Part shown: positions 17,016 through 25,925 of the stretch, piece after piece | Numbering within the stretch: the first letter of the stretch is position 1 | Layout of the letters: the number at the start of each line of letters is the position of its first letter | Source: CBDBND01 sp965207985 | Lineage (GTDB): Bacteria > Pseudomonadota > Alphaproteobacteria > Rhodospirillales > Rhodospirillaceae | Direction: 5' to 3' | Length of the DNA: 64,000 bases | Assembly: GCA_965207985.1 (NCBI GenBank) | Contig: CBDBND010000034.1 | Coordinates: 620,001 to 684,000 of the forward strand | Notes under the pieces: generated by a model | What the model was told of the DNA's origin: nothing | Database searches by the model: none | Seen by the model: only the letters and a program-made list of their open reading frames with translations | Translations under genes and position numbers: made by a program

Positions 17016-17724
17016 CCGGCCGTCACCAAACTTCGGTGAACGCAAACCGGCCGGCAACCTGGATGGCATTAGCATGCTGGTCGTGCATTACACCGGCATG
17101 GAGTCCTGCTCTGCGGCCATCGACAGATTGTGCGACCCGCAATCGGACGTCAGCGCCCATGTGGTGATTGACGAGGACGGAACGGTATACCGGCTAATCG
17201 ATGATCAGCACCGTGCTTGGCATGCCGGCCGATCCTATTGGCGTGGCATCGAAGACGTAAACAGTGCTTCCATCGGCATCGAACTGGTTAATCCGGGTCA
17301 TGATTTCGGTTACCGCCCGTACCCGCGGGCACAGATCGACACCCTCATTGCCATGGCCGGTGACCTCATTGACACCCATGAGATCCCCTTGTGGGGCATA
17401 TGCAGTCACTCAGACATTGCGCCGGGACGCAAAATCGACCCAGGAGAACTATTTCCTTGGGCAGAACTGGCCCGGGCGGGGATCGGCGTTTGGCCTGATG
17501 ATGGTGGGCAACAAGAAACAGAAGATCTTTGGGGTGATCTCAGCGCCATCGGATACGCCAGACCTGGCGATCCCTCTTGCGGATCCTCCATTCTCGACCC
17601 GGAGACAGCTGAAGAGGACGTCATCTCAGCCTTTCAGCGCCGTTTCAGACCGTCTGCGATTACTGGCCGGGCCGATCGTGAGACCAGGTGCCTGATTCGG
17701 CGGGTGCGGGAAGTTCTTTTCTAA
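17008..17724 (+). CDS. AmpD-like N-acetylmuramoyl-L-alanine amidase
   Basis: Zinc amidase that cuts between N-acetylmuramic acid and the peptide stem, recycling anhydromuropeptides. Amidase_2 features are the Zn-ligand His in MLVVHYTG, the second His in RAWHAGRSYWRGI, IGIELVNPG, and the Zn-ligand Asp/catalytic Lys segment HSDIAPGRKIDPG. A small C-terminal peptidoglycan-binding-like block (DVISAFQRRFRP) follows. No signal peptide is seen, which fits a cytoplasmic AmpD role. The frame is open from 16951; I take the GTG at 17008, which overlaps the transporter stop by 8 bases, giving 238 residues. GTG 16993 is possible. Confidence 0.88.
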   Translation: MLNRPSPNFGERKPAGNLDGISMLVVHYTGMESCSAAIDRLCDPQSDVSAHVVIDEDGTVYRLIDDQHRAWHAGRSYWRGIEDVNSASIGIELVNPGHDFGYRPYPRAQIDTLIAMAGDLIDTHEIPLWGICSHSDIAPGRKIDPGELFPWAELARAGIGVWPDDGGQQETEDLWGDLSAIGYARPGDPSCGSSILDPETAEEDVISAFQRRFRPSAITGRADRETRCLIRRVREVLF

Positions 17725-17728
17725 GCCA

Positions 17729-17757
17729 TTGAACTTAATAGGTTTTTGCTCTAAATA
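17729..17757 (+). promoter_or_regulatory. Possible rnpB promoter
   Basis: TTGAAC (17729-17734), 17-base spacer, TAAATA (17752-17757). It lies five bases before the first paired base of RNase P RNA. The -35 is good and the -10 is weak. Confidence 0.4.
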
Positions 17758-17761
17758 TAAC

Positions 17762-18148
<387 letters not shown>

Positions 18149-18210
18149 TTATTCACCCATTTCTTAAGGAAATTAGACACATAAATAATGTGACTAAAAA
18201 GAACAAAAAA

Positions 18211-18239
18211 TGAACATAACCAATAGGTTACTATATAAT
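18211..18239 (+). promoter_or_regulatory. Promoter of the dcw cluster
   Basis: TGAACA (18211-18216), exactly 17 bases, then a perfect TATAAT (18234-18239). It lies about 115 bases before the mraZ start, and the MraZ-type repeats begin on the next base. This is the only strong promoter-like sequence before the 18.6-kb cluster. Confidence 0.65.
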
Positions 18240-18274
18240 CCCATTGACGCCCATAAAATCCCATGGCATACCAT
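18240..18274. promoter_or_regulatory. MraZ operator: four 10-bp-spaced repeats
   Basis: CCCAT at 18240-18244, 18250-18254 and 18260-18264, and the variant ACCAT at 18270-18274: four units with exact 10-base periodicity. On the minus strand they read ATGGG. MraZ is known to bind direct TGGG repeats with 5-base spacers upstream of its own gene, so the pattern and place fit autoregulation of the cluster. The repeats start right after the -10 box, where binding would block initiation. Confidence 0.75.
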
Positions 18275-18352
18275 TTAGGTTAAGGCCTTAGGCGCCTGGC
18301 GCGTGCCTGCGGCCTGACATTTTGTTAGGTGGGCTTGAGGGGTGGCCCGGCG

Positions 18353-18814
18353 ATGAAAGCATTCATCGGGACCTATATAAATAAGATCGATGCGAAGGGG
18401 CGCATTTCGGTTCCAGCACCATTCCGCACCGTATTGCAGGCGAAAAACCTGACAGGTGTGGCGGTCTATCCGGCGCTTACGGGTCCCTGCATCGAAGGCT
18501 GCGGCCTCGATCGGATTGAGGCCATGGTGGAGTCTTTGCCGGACGCGCCGGTCCCGGGCCTCGATGAAGACGCCATCGCCCATCTGATTTTTGCCTCTGC
18601 CCGCGAACTTCTCTTTGACGGCGGCGGCCGCATCGTCCTCCCCACTGAATTTCTCGATAAAGCCAACCTTTCGGATCAAGGGGCCTTCGTTGGCAAAGGC
18701 CGAACCTTCCAGATCTGGAATCCGGCGGCATTGGACGCCGCCCATTCAGAAATGTTCGAGCGCGCTATGGCGGAACGAGAGGCATTGCTCAATGCCAGGA
18801 AGGAGTCGGGATAA
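18353..18814 (+). CDS. mraZ: Transcriptional regulator MraZ
   Basis: DNA-binding ring protein that controls the dcw cluster. The 153-residue product has two SpoVT/AbrB-like repeats, visible as DAKGRISVPAPFRTVLQ (about 12-28) and GGRIVLPTEFLDKANL (about 90-105). The frame is open from 18329, but the ATG at 18353 gives the family start MKAFIGTYINKIDAKGR. Its stop overlaps the rsmH start (TAATG). The CCCAT operator upstream suggests it represses its own transcript. Confidence 0.97.
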   Translation: MKAFIGTYINKIDAKGRISVPAPFRTVLQAKNLTGVAVYPALTGPCIEGCGLDRIEAMVESLPDAPVPGLDEDAIAHLIFASARELLFDGGGRIVLPTEFLDKANLSDQGAFVGKGRTFQIWNPAALDAAHSEMFERAMAEREALLNARKESG

Positions 18815-19815
18815 TGGCTCCTGCGGCGTCCTCCCCCTCCGCCACAATCACCGATCCTGATCACATTCCCGTCCTCCTCAGCGAGGTCATCGACGGACTG
18901 GCACCCAAAGACGGCGGACTTTATGTCGACGGCACGTTTGGGGCGGGCGGTTACACCAACGCCATCCTCAATGCTGCCAAATGTACCGTCTGGGCGATCG
19001 ACCGGGACCCAGAAGCCTTGCAACGTGGGAAAGCCCTGGCGGAAGACTTTCCGGGCCGTTTGCACCTTGTTCATGGCCGTTTCGGCGAAATGGCCGATCT
19101 CCTCAACGAAAACGGCATAAAAGACATCGACGGTGTCGCTTTGGATCTCGGCATCAGTTCTATGCAAGTGGATGACCGCTCCAGGGGGTTCTCCTTTCTC
19201 AGAGACGGTCCGTTGGATATGCGCATGGAGAAGTCGGGTATGAGCGCGGCAGACGCGGTCAATACGCTGCCTGAAGCGGATCTGTGCGACATCATCAAAC
19301 GCTACGGTGAGGAACGGCACGCTCGCCGGGTGGCGCACGCCATCGTTCGCGCCCGGAAAAACCGCCCATTTTCCCGCACCATCCATTTGGCTGACACCAT
19401 CAGGGCCGAGGTACGTCGGCCGTTGGATGGCATCGATCCGGCGACACGGACGTTTCAGGCCCTCCGCATTTACGTCAACGACGAGCTCGGCGAGTTGGAA
19501 CGCGGTTTAGCCGGCGCCGAAAGGCTGCTCTCAGATAAGGGACGGCTGGCGGTGGTCAGTTTCCATTCCCTAGAAGACCGCATTGTCAAAACATTCATAC
19601 GCGAACGCAGCGGCAAGGCGCCCAACCCGTCCCGGCACATACCGGCGCCTCAAGAAGGCCGCAAAACAGCCACCTTTCAGTTGGTCAATACCAGGGCCAT
19701 CAGACCAACCAAACGTGAGATCAAGGACAACCCGAGGGCACGGTCCGCGCGTCTCAGGGTCGCGGAACGTACTGCTGTTCCTCCGCTGACGACAGTTCAA
19801 GGAGGCGCGGCATGA
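18814..19815 (+). CDS. rsmH: 16S rRNA (cytosine-1402-N4)-methyltransferase
   Basis: SAM-dependent methylation of N4 of C1402 in 16S rRNA. The 333-residue product opens with HIPVLLSEVIDGLAPKDGG and the SAM motif YVDGTFGAGGYTNAIL, followed by ALDLGISSMQVDDRSRGFSF and LAVVSFHSLEDRIVKTFI, all RsmH (MraW) hallmarks. Its ATG overlaps the mraZ stop and its stop overlaps the ftsL start (ATGA), so it is translationally coupled on both sides. Confidence 0.98.
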   Translation: MAPAASSPSATITDPDHIPVLLSEVIDGLAPKDGGLYVDGTFGAGGYTNAILNAAKCTVWAIDRDPEALQRGKALAEDFPGRLHLVHGRFGEMADLLNENGIKDIDGVALDLGISSMQVDDRSRGFSFLRDGPLDMRMEKSGMSAADAVNTLPEADLCDIIKRYGEERHARRVAHAIVRARKNRPFSRTIHLADTIRAEVRRPLDGIDPATRTFQALRIYVNDELGELERGLAGAERLLSDKGRLAVVSFHSLEDRIVKTFIRERSGKAPNPSRHIPAPQEGRKTATFQLVNTRAIRPTKREIKDNPRARSARLRVAERTAVPPLTTVQGGAA

Positions 19816-20141
19816 GTTTGATGGATGTCATGTGGTTTGGGTTGGTGTTCGCGGTGGCCATAGCACTCTTTGTACTGAAATACGAAGTCCAAGGATTGGA
19901 AGACGACCTGGCAAAACGCCAAAGTGAAATTGAGAAACACACTAAGGCCATTCATGTGCTGGAAGCGGAATGGACTTTTCTCAATGACCCTGCCCGGCTG
20001 CGCCGCTTGGGTATCGATCATCTTGAGCTGGCACCCGTGCCGCCATCGCGCATCGTGACGATTGATGCATTGCCGTTGCGTGCGGCGAAAGAGAAGCGAC
20101 CGGCACCTGCCAATCAAGCCCCAATTGGAGCCGCCCCATGA
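19812..20141 (+). CDS. ftsL: FtsL-like cell division protein
   Basis: Small bitopic divisome protein that links FtsB/FtsQ with FtsI-FtsW. The 109 residues contain one N-terminal membrane segment (about 7-24) and a periplasmic coiled coil (about 25-58) rich in Glu/Lys with heptad leucines. The short block WTFLNDPARLRRLGIDHLEL is the conserved feature of alphaproteobacterial FtsL. The tail is Pro/Ala-rich. Sequence identity in this family is low, so position between rsmH and ftsI is part of the evidence. Confidence 0.88.
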   Translation: MSLMDVMWFGLVFAVAIALFVLKYEVQGLEDDLAKRQSEIEKHTKAIHVLEAEWTFLNDPARLRRLGIDHLELAPVPPSRIVTIDALPLRAAKEKRPAPANQAPIGAAP

Positions 20142-21937
20142 GCCCCTGGTCAAAGCGCTCAGCGCGTGTGGATTTCATATATCCAGGAGCGGACCTGCAG
20201 GCGGCGCCCAAGAAACGCATCACTTTGATGGGTGAAGCCCATGAAGCCATGGATATTGGAAAGGCAAGACTGATCGTCACAGCGGGCTTGTTTACGCTTG
20301 CTTTTCTTTCCATATCCGTTCGCCTCGTCGACCTCATGGTGCTCAACGGTGCGTTAGAAACCGGCCCGCAATACGAGGTGTCTGCAAGCGAACGCGATCC
20401 CTCGAGACGGGCTGATATTGTCGACCGTCAAGGGCGCACCATCGCCACCATGCTGCCAACAGTCAATCTGTACGCCGACGCGACGAAAATCCTCAATGCC
20501 GAGGAAGCCACGGCGTCACTCCTAACGGTCTTTCCCAAACTCGACCGTAAGGATGTTTTGCGCCGCCTGACCTCGGATCAGAGATTCATTTACCTACGGC
20601 GGCACCTGACACCCTCGAAGCAACTCGAAGCCAACGCCCTTGGCATACCCGGATTGTATTTTGAAGAAGCGCACCGGCGCATTTATCCCTATGGACCACT
20701 GTTCGCCCATGTCTTAGGCACGACAGATCCTGACAACAACGGTAGTGCAGGTGTCGAGCTTGCATTCGATCGGCGGCTCTCGAGCACAACAGAACACCTC
20801 ATGCTGTCGCTTGACGCCGGTGTCCAGAATACTGTGCGTGACGTTCTTTTGGCCTCAATGAATCGTTTTAAGGCTGCCGGCGCTGCTGCCGTCGTCATGG
20901 ATGCCAAAACCGCCGAGACAATTGCGCTGGTATCTCTGCCTGACTTTGATCCGAGAGATATCGGACGCGCAGACAGCAACACAAAGTTCAATCGTGCAAC
21001 TCTGGGCCTTTATGAGATGGGCTCTACGTTCAAGCTGTTTACTACAGCGATGGCCCTGGACATGGGCATCATCGGCATGGACAGCGTTTATGACGCACGC
21101 ACACCGCTGACTGTTTCCCGCTACACAATCGATGATTATCACGCAGAAAAGCGGTGGCTCACTGTCCCAGAAATCATGATCCATTCGTCCAATATCGGCG
21201 CTGCTAAAATCGCCCTGCACGCAGGAACGCAGGCGCAACAGTCCTTCCTTTACAACATCGGACTTTTATCGCCCCTCGATCTTGAAATGCCCGAAGTCGG
21301 ATCGCCAATTTTTCCGACGATCTGGCGCGAAATAAACACTGTGACGATCTCTTATGGTCATGGCATTGCCGTGACACCGGTTCACGTGGCGTCTGCCGTG
21401 GGTGCGATGGTCAACGGTGGCATTCTTGTCCGTCCCACATTGGTCAAGCGCACTTCCATCCATTCGGATGAGTCCAGCCGGGTCATATCGGAACACACAT
21501 CAGAACAGATGCGGCTGCTCATGCGTCTGGTTGTCACGGTAGGGTCAGGCAAACAAGCGGAAGTGCCCGGCTACTACGTCGGTGGCAAAACAGGGTCAGC
21601 CGAACTCGCAAAAGCGGGCGGCTATAGCCAGGACCAGATCAGAGCGTCATTTGTCGCCGCCTTTCCTGTCCATGACCCCCGCTATGTTGTCTTGGTTCTG
21701 CTCGACGAACCACAGGGCCTGGCTGAGACCTATAACTTTACGACAGCAGGCTGGAACGCCGCCCCGACCGCCGGTCAGATCATCGCTGAAATTGCCCCCA
21801 TGCTTGGGGTCTATCCCTCGGAAGACGGACCTTTGGACCCGGTTATTAGCGGGCTGATCGAAGCCAGCGCACACCTTGCAGACATGGCTTTGGCCCCAGC
21901 CGGTACCGGCTTTGAGGGTGACCGTGAAGCTCAGTGA
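20138..21937 (+). CDS. ftsI: Penicillin-binding protein 3, septal transpeptidase FtsI
   Basis: Septum-specific peptidoglycan transpeptidase that works with FtsW. The 599-residue product has a cytoplasmic start, one membrane segment (about 46-68), the class B PBP dimerisation domain (RRADIVDRQGRTIATMLP) and the transpeptidase domain. Active-site motifs are S296-T-F-K299, S350-S-N352 and K484-T-G486. It overlaps ftsL by four bases and murE by about 14. Confidence 0.97.
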   Translation: MSPWSKRSARVDFIYPGADLQAAPKKRITLMGEAHEAMDIGKARLIVTAGLFTLAFLSISVRLVDLMVLNGALETGPQYEVSASERDPSRRADIVDRQGRTIATMLPTVNLYADATKILNAEEATASLLTVFPKLDRKDVLRRLTSDQRFIYLRRHLTPSKQLEANALGIPGLYFEEAHRRIYPYGPLFAHVLGTTDPDNNGSAGVELAFDRRLSSTTEHLMLSLDAGVQNTVRDVLLASMNRFKAAGAAAVVMDAKTAETIALVSLPDFDPRDIGRADSNTKFNRATLGLYEMGSTFKLFTTAMALDMGIIGMDSVYDARTPLTVSRYTIDDYHAEKRWLTVPEIMIHSSNIGAAKIALHAGTQAQQSFLYNIGLLSPLDLEMPEVGSPIFPTIWREINTVTISYGHGIAVTPVHVASAVGAMVNGGILVRPTLVKRTSIHSDESSRVISEHTSEQMRLLMRLVVTVGSGKQAEVPGYYVGGKTGSAELAKAGGYSQDQIRASFVAAFPVHDPRYVVLVLLDEPQGLAETYNFTTAGWNAAPTAGQIIAEIAPMLGVYPSEDGPLDPVISGLIEASAHLADMALAPAGTGFEGDREAQ

Positions 21938-23384
21938 CTTGTTAGAGGACCCCGGCACAGAGATGCACAGCTTGAGCACCATCGACATCAAGGGTCTGAC
22001 AGCGGATTCCCGTTCTGTCGAGGCGGGTTTTTTGTTCGTCGCTTTGCCAGGGTCGAATTTTGACGGCCGCGCCTTTGTCCCTGACGCGATTGAACGGGGT
22101 GCGGTGGCCGTTCTTTCTGTCGATGGAACGACGCTCGACACCGATGCGGTCGCGCTTATCACCGACACCAACCCGCGACACCGGTTTGCACAATTCGCCG
22201 CGCGCTTCTACGGTGCCCAGCCCGACACCATCGCCGCGGTGACGGGAACGAACGGCAAAACGTCCGTCGCTCACTTTCTTCGTCAGATCTGGCAAACCGC
22301 AGGCCACAACGCGGCGTCGTTGGGCACGCTCGGTATTCAATCTAACTCGGTTGCGGAAAGCGGCAACTTAACCACACCCGATCCCGTAACCTTGCATCAA
22401 CATCTGGCTGATCTGCAGGCTCATGATGTGGATCATTTGGCCATGGAGGCGTCAAGCCACGGCCTCGACCAATGCCGGTTGGACGGCGTCAAGCTTCGCG
22501 CCGCCGGGTTCACCAATCTCAGCCGTGATCATCTCGACTACCACGGCACCATGGACTCTTATCTCGCCGCCAAGCTGAGACTGTTTGCAGATGTGATGGC
22601 ACCGGGGGGCACGGCCGTCATTAATGCAGACATCCCGGAATGCAGCGCCATCGTTTCGGCTTGTAAAAAGCGCGGCCATACCATCCTCACCTATGGTCAC
22701 AAGGGAACGGATCTTCGGCTGACGTCTGTTGAGGTGGATGCCGCGGGTCAGCTGGTGACAGCCGAAATCCAAGAGTGCGTGGCTAAGTTTACCCTGCCCC
22801 TGGTCGGGTCTTTCCAAGTCATGAACGCGCTTTGTGCCGCCGGACTGGCCTTGGCAACAGATGTCTCCGCCGAACAGGTGACGGATGCTCTTGCCCATCT
22901 TCACGGCGTTCCTGGACGCCTCGAACATGTCGGCAACCGGCGCAATGGAGCCCGCGTTTACGTTGATTACGCTCACACGCCATCAGCCTTGACGACGGCC
23001 CTCCAAGCCCTTCGGTCACACACACAAAACCATCTTGCCGTTGTTTTCGGTGCCGGCGGGGATCGGGATGCAGGCAAACGCATACTGATGGGTCAGGCAG
23101 CCAAAGCAGATGCAGATCGCATCTACGTCACTGACGACAATCCAAGAACCGAGGATGCGGCCTCCATTCGGCAGGCAATTCTTGAAGGGTGCCCGGGTGC
23201 GGTTGAAATCGCCGACCGGGAAGACGCCATTGGACAGGCCGTCACTGATTTGGAACCCGGCGATGTTTTGCTGGTGGCCGGGAAAGGACACGAAAGCGGG
23301 CAGATTATTGGTGATACCACGGTGCCCTTTGACGACCGCGACGTCAGCCGGGCCGCAATTGCAGCCGTGGAGACATCACCATGA
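21924..23384 (+). CDS. murE: UDP-MurNAc-tripeptide synthetase (meso-DAP adding)
   Basis: ATP-dependent addition of the third stem residue to UDP-MurNAc-L-Ala-D-Glu. Mur-ligase domains are seen in order: N-terminal UDP-binding (LTADSRSVEAGFLFVALPG), central ATPase (VTGTNGKTSVAHFLRQ) and C-terminal domain with DNPRTED, the motif typical of enzymes that add meso-diaminopimelate. The frame is open from 21876 inside ftsI; the GTG at 21924 is preferred because GAGGGTGACC lies just upstream. That gives 486 residues. Confidence 0.96.
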   Translation: MKLSDLLEDPGTEMHSLSTIDIKGLTADSRSVEAGFLFVALPGSNFDGRAFVPDAIERGAVAVLSVDGTTLDTDAVALITDTNPRHRFAQFAARFYGAQPDTIAAVTGTNGKTSVAHFLRQIWQTAGHNAASLGTLGIQSNSVAESGNLTTPDPVTLHQHLADLQAHDVDHLAMEASSHGLDQCRLDGVKLRAAGFTNLSRDHLDYHGTMDSYLAAKLRLFADVMAPGGTAVINADIPECSAIVSACKKRGHTILTYGHKGTDLRLTSVEVDAAGQLVTAEIQECVAKFTLPLVGSFQVMNALCAAGLALATDVSAEQVTDALAHLHGVPGRLEHVGNRRNGARVYVDYAHTPSALTTALQALRSHTQNHLAVVFGAGGDRDAGKRILMGQAAKADADRIYVTDDNPRTEDAASIRQAILEGCPGAVEIADREDAIGQAVTDLEPGDVLLVAGKGHESGQIIGDTTVPFDDRDVSRAAIAAVETSP

Positions 23385-24817
23385 CGGCGCTGTGGTCATG
23401 CCAAGACGTCTCTGCGGCAACCGGCGGCCGTTCTTCGGGAACCTGGGATGCCGATGGCATATCCATCGACAGCAGATCCGTTTCCGTGGGCGATCTGTTT
23501 GTGGCTTTGCAAGGTCCGCGCTTTGACGGACATGACTTTGTTGTCGAAGCACTGGATCGCGGCGCCTCTGGCGCCATGGTGTCCAAGATCCCAGCGGACG
23601 GTAAAGGGACCGTAAGCGAAGACCGGCTTATTATTGTCGACGATACGTTAGAGGGTTTGCAGGCCTTAGCTGCCGCCGCACGCACACGTTCATCGGCACG
23701 GTTTGCCGCGGTCACTGGAAGTGTTGGCAAAACCACGACAAAAGATGCCCTTGCCTTGGTCCTGGGACGGCAAGGTGAGACCCACGCGACCACCGGCAAT
23801 CTCAACAATCATTGGGGAGCACCCCTGAGTTTGGCGCGGATGCCGCAGCAAGCGGACTACGGCGTGTTTGAACTGGGTATGAACCACGCCGGTGAAATCG
23901 AGCCTTTGTCAAAATTGATTCGCCCCCACGTTGCTTTGATAACGGCAGTGGAAGCCGTGCATCTGGAACACTTTAAGTCCGTTGAAGACATTGCCCGGGC
24001 GAAAGCGGAAATCTTTGCTGGCCTAGAGTCCGGTGGAACAGCGATCGTTCCGGTAGACAACCCCTATTTTGATCTCCTCGCCGAGGCTGCACGGTCGTCG
24101 GACGATGTACAGGTCATCAGTTTCGGCACGGATCGCAGCGCGGCCTATCGTTTGATTGCCTGGACGGTGACCGAAACCGGGACCCGTGTCGCCGCTGATG
24201 TCGACGGTCGGCGGATCGTTTATGAAATTGGTCTTAGGGGCAAACACCAGGCGCACAACAGCCTGGCCGTTCTTGCCGCTGTTTCTGTCTTGGGCGGCGA
24301 CATTGAACGCGCCGCTGGCGATCTTTATGACATGCGTCCCCTCAAGGGGCGGGGCGCACGCAGCGTTGTTACGTTAAAGGACGGTTCATTCGTTCTCATC
24401 GACGAAAGCTATAACGCGAGTCCTGCGTCTGTTACGGCATTGATTGACTCACTATCAGCCACACGCCGGACTGGCCGTTTCATTATCGCCCTCGGTGACA
24501 TGCTCGAACTGGGTGACGACGCGCCTTCGTTCCACGCCAGTCTTGCCGGTCCCATTGGCGACGCAGGCATCGATGCCGTGTACACGGCCGGTCCCCTCAT
24601 GGCTCATCTCCACAAAGCTTTACCGGACGAGGTGGAAACCCATCACGTAAACGATTCCGAAGCAATCGCCAAGCGCCTCATTCGCGACGTTAAAGCGGGT
24701 GACACCATCGCCGTTAAAGGATCCTTGGGCAGCAAGATGAGCATCGTTGTAGATGCGCTTTTGAAGCTCGGCGAAAGCACCACGCACTCATCTCAATTCG
24801 TGGTCAACGGTGAATAA
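23381..24817 (+). CDS. murF: UDP-MurNAc-tripeptide-D-Ala-D-Ala ligase
   Basis: Adds D-Ala-D-Ala to the tripeptide to complete the UDP-MurNAc-pentapeptide. The 478-residue product has the MurF N-terminal SIDSRSVSVGDLFVALQGPRFDGH, the ATP loop TGSVGKTTTKDAL, LGMNHAGEI and DESYNASPASVTALI. Its ATG overlaps the murE stop as ATGA. It uses the D-Ala-D-Ala made by Ddl encoded later in the cluster. Confidence 0.97.
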   Translation: MTALWSCQDVSAATGGRSSGTWDADGISIDSRSVSVGDLFVALQGPRFDGHDFVVEALDRGASGAMVSKIPADGKGTVSEDRLIIVDDTLEGLQALAAAARTRSSARFAAVTGSVGKTTTKDALALVLGRQGETHATTGNLNNHWGAPLSLARMPQQADYGVFELGMNHAGEIEPLSKLIRPHVALITAVEAVHLEHFKSVEDIARAKAEIFAGLESGGTAIVPVDNPYFDLLAEAARSSDDVQVISFGTDRSAAYRLIAWTVTETGTRVAADVDGRRIVYEIGLRGKHQAHNSLAVLAAVSVLGGDIERAAGDLYDMRPLKGRGARSVVTLKDGSFVLIDESYNASPASVTALIDSLSATRRTGRFIIALGDMLELGDDAPSFHASLAGPIGDAGIDAVYTAGPLMAHLHKALPDEVETHHVNDSEAIAKRLIRDVKAGDTIAVKGSLGSKMSIVVDALLKLGESTTHSSQFVVNGE

Positions 24818-24838
24818 GGGGAGGTATCAAATTTAGTC

Positions 24839-25924
24839 ATGTTGTACTGGCTCTCCGATTTTTCCAGCGACTTCGCAATCCTAAACCTGTTCAGCTATCT
24901 CACTTTCCGGACCGGGGGTGCTGTGATTACGGCCATGTTGATGGCTTTTATTTTCGGCCCCGCCATCATTCGCTGGCTCAAGAGCCGTCAGTCCAACGGC
25001 CAGCCCATCCGGTCGGACGGTCCGGAAAATCACCTTCTCACCAAACAAGGTACGCCCACCATGGGCGGTATGATGATGATGCTGGGCATTGCCGTGGCCA
25101 CCTTGCTGTGGGCGGATTTGTCTAACGGATATGTGTGGGCCGTTCTCGCTGTCACGCTCGGCTTCGGAACCATTGGTTTTGTCGACGATTATCTGAAAGT
25201 GACGCGGTCGCATGCGCGCGGACTACCGGGCGGTGTCAAAATGACCGCCGAAGCGGTCATTGCCCTTGTTGTCGCCTTTTGGATCATCACCCTAACAACG
25301 GAAATCACACCGACGGGACTAGCGCTTCCGTTTGTCAAAAACCTGCTGATCGATCTTGGCTGGTTTTATATCCCGTTCGCCGCCTTTGTCATGGTTGGCG
25401 CCTCCAACGCGGTCAATCTTACAGACGGCTTGGACGGTCTTGCCATTGTCCCGGTGATGATTTCGGCCGGTGTTTTCCTCATCATCTCTTATCTCATTGG
25501 TAACGCGGTGTTTGCCGACTACCTGCAGGTTCACTTCGTACACGGCACTGGTGAACTGGCCGTCTTCTGCGGCGCAATCATTGGCGCCGGTCTCGGGTTT
25601 CTGTGGTTCAACGCCCCGCCGGCCATGGTCTTCATGGGCGATACCGGTTCCCTTGCCATGGGCGGGGCTTTGGGTGCGGTATCCGTGGTTACCAAACACG
25701 AAATCGTCCTTGCCATTACCGGCGGCTTGTTTGTGCTGGAGACGGTCTCCGTCATCGTCCAGGTGACGTCCTACCGTCTCACTGGCCGGCGCGTCTTCCG
25801 CATGGCTCCGCTGCACCATCATTTTGAACAAAAGGGCTGGGCAGAGCCGACCATCGTCATTCGCTTTTGGATCATTGCCTGCATTCTCGCCATTGCGGGC
25901 TTGAGCACACTGAAGCTGAGGTGA
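24839..25924 (+). CDS. mraY: Phospho-MurNAc-pentapeptide translocase
   Basis: Integral membrane enzyme that moves phospho-MurNAc-pentapeptide onto undecaprenyl phosphate to make lipid I. The 361 residues and about ten membrane segments match the family. Landmarks are TKQGTPTMGGMMMML, FVDDYLKVTRS (catalytic Asp pair), NLTDGLDGLAIVP, FMGDTGSLAMGG and APLHHHFEQKGW. The first start used is at 24839, written as ATG after a 21-base gap from murF. Confidence 0.98.
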   Translation: MLYWLSDFSSDFAILNLFSYLTFRTGGAVITAMLMAFIFGPAIIRWLKSRQSNGQPIRSDGPENHLLTKQGTPTMGGMMMMLGIAVATLLWADLSNGYVWAVLAVTLGFGTIGFVDDYLKVTRSHARGLPGGVKMTAEAVIALVVAFWIITLTTEITPTGLALPFVKNLLIDLGWFYIPFAAFVMVGASNAVNLTDGLDGLAIVPVMISAGVFLIISYLIGNAVFADYLQVHFVHGTGELAVFCGAIIGAGLGFLWFNAPPAMVFMGDTGSLAMGGALGAVSVVTKHEIVLAITGGLFVLETVSVIVQVTSYRLTGRRVFRMAPLHHHFEQKGWAEPTIVIRFWIIACILAIAGLSTLKLR

Positions 25925-25925
25925 G

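Noticed and set aside
18240..18274. CCCAT units as a short CRISPR-like or minisatellite repeat
   Set aside because: Units are 5 bases with 5-base spacers, only four copies, placed at a promoter; the MraZ site explains them.
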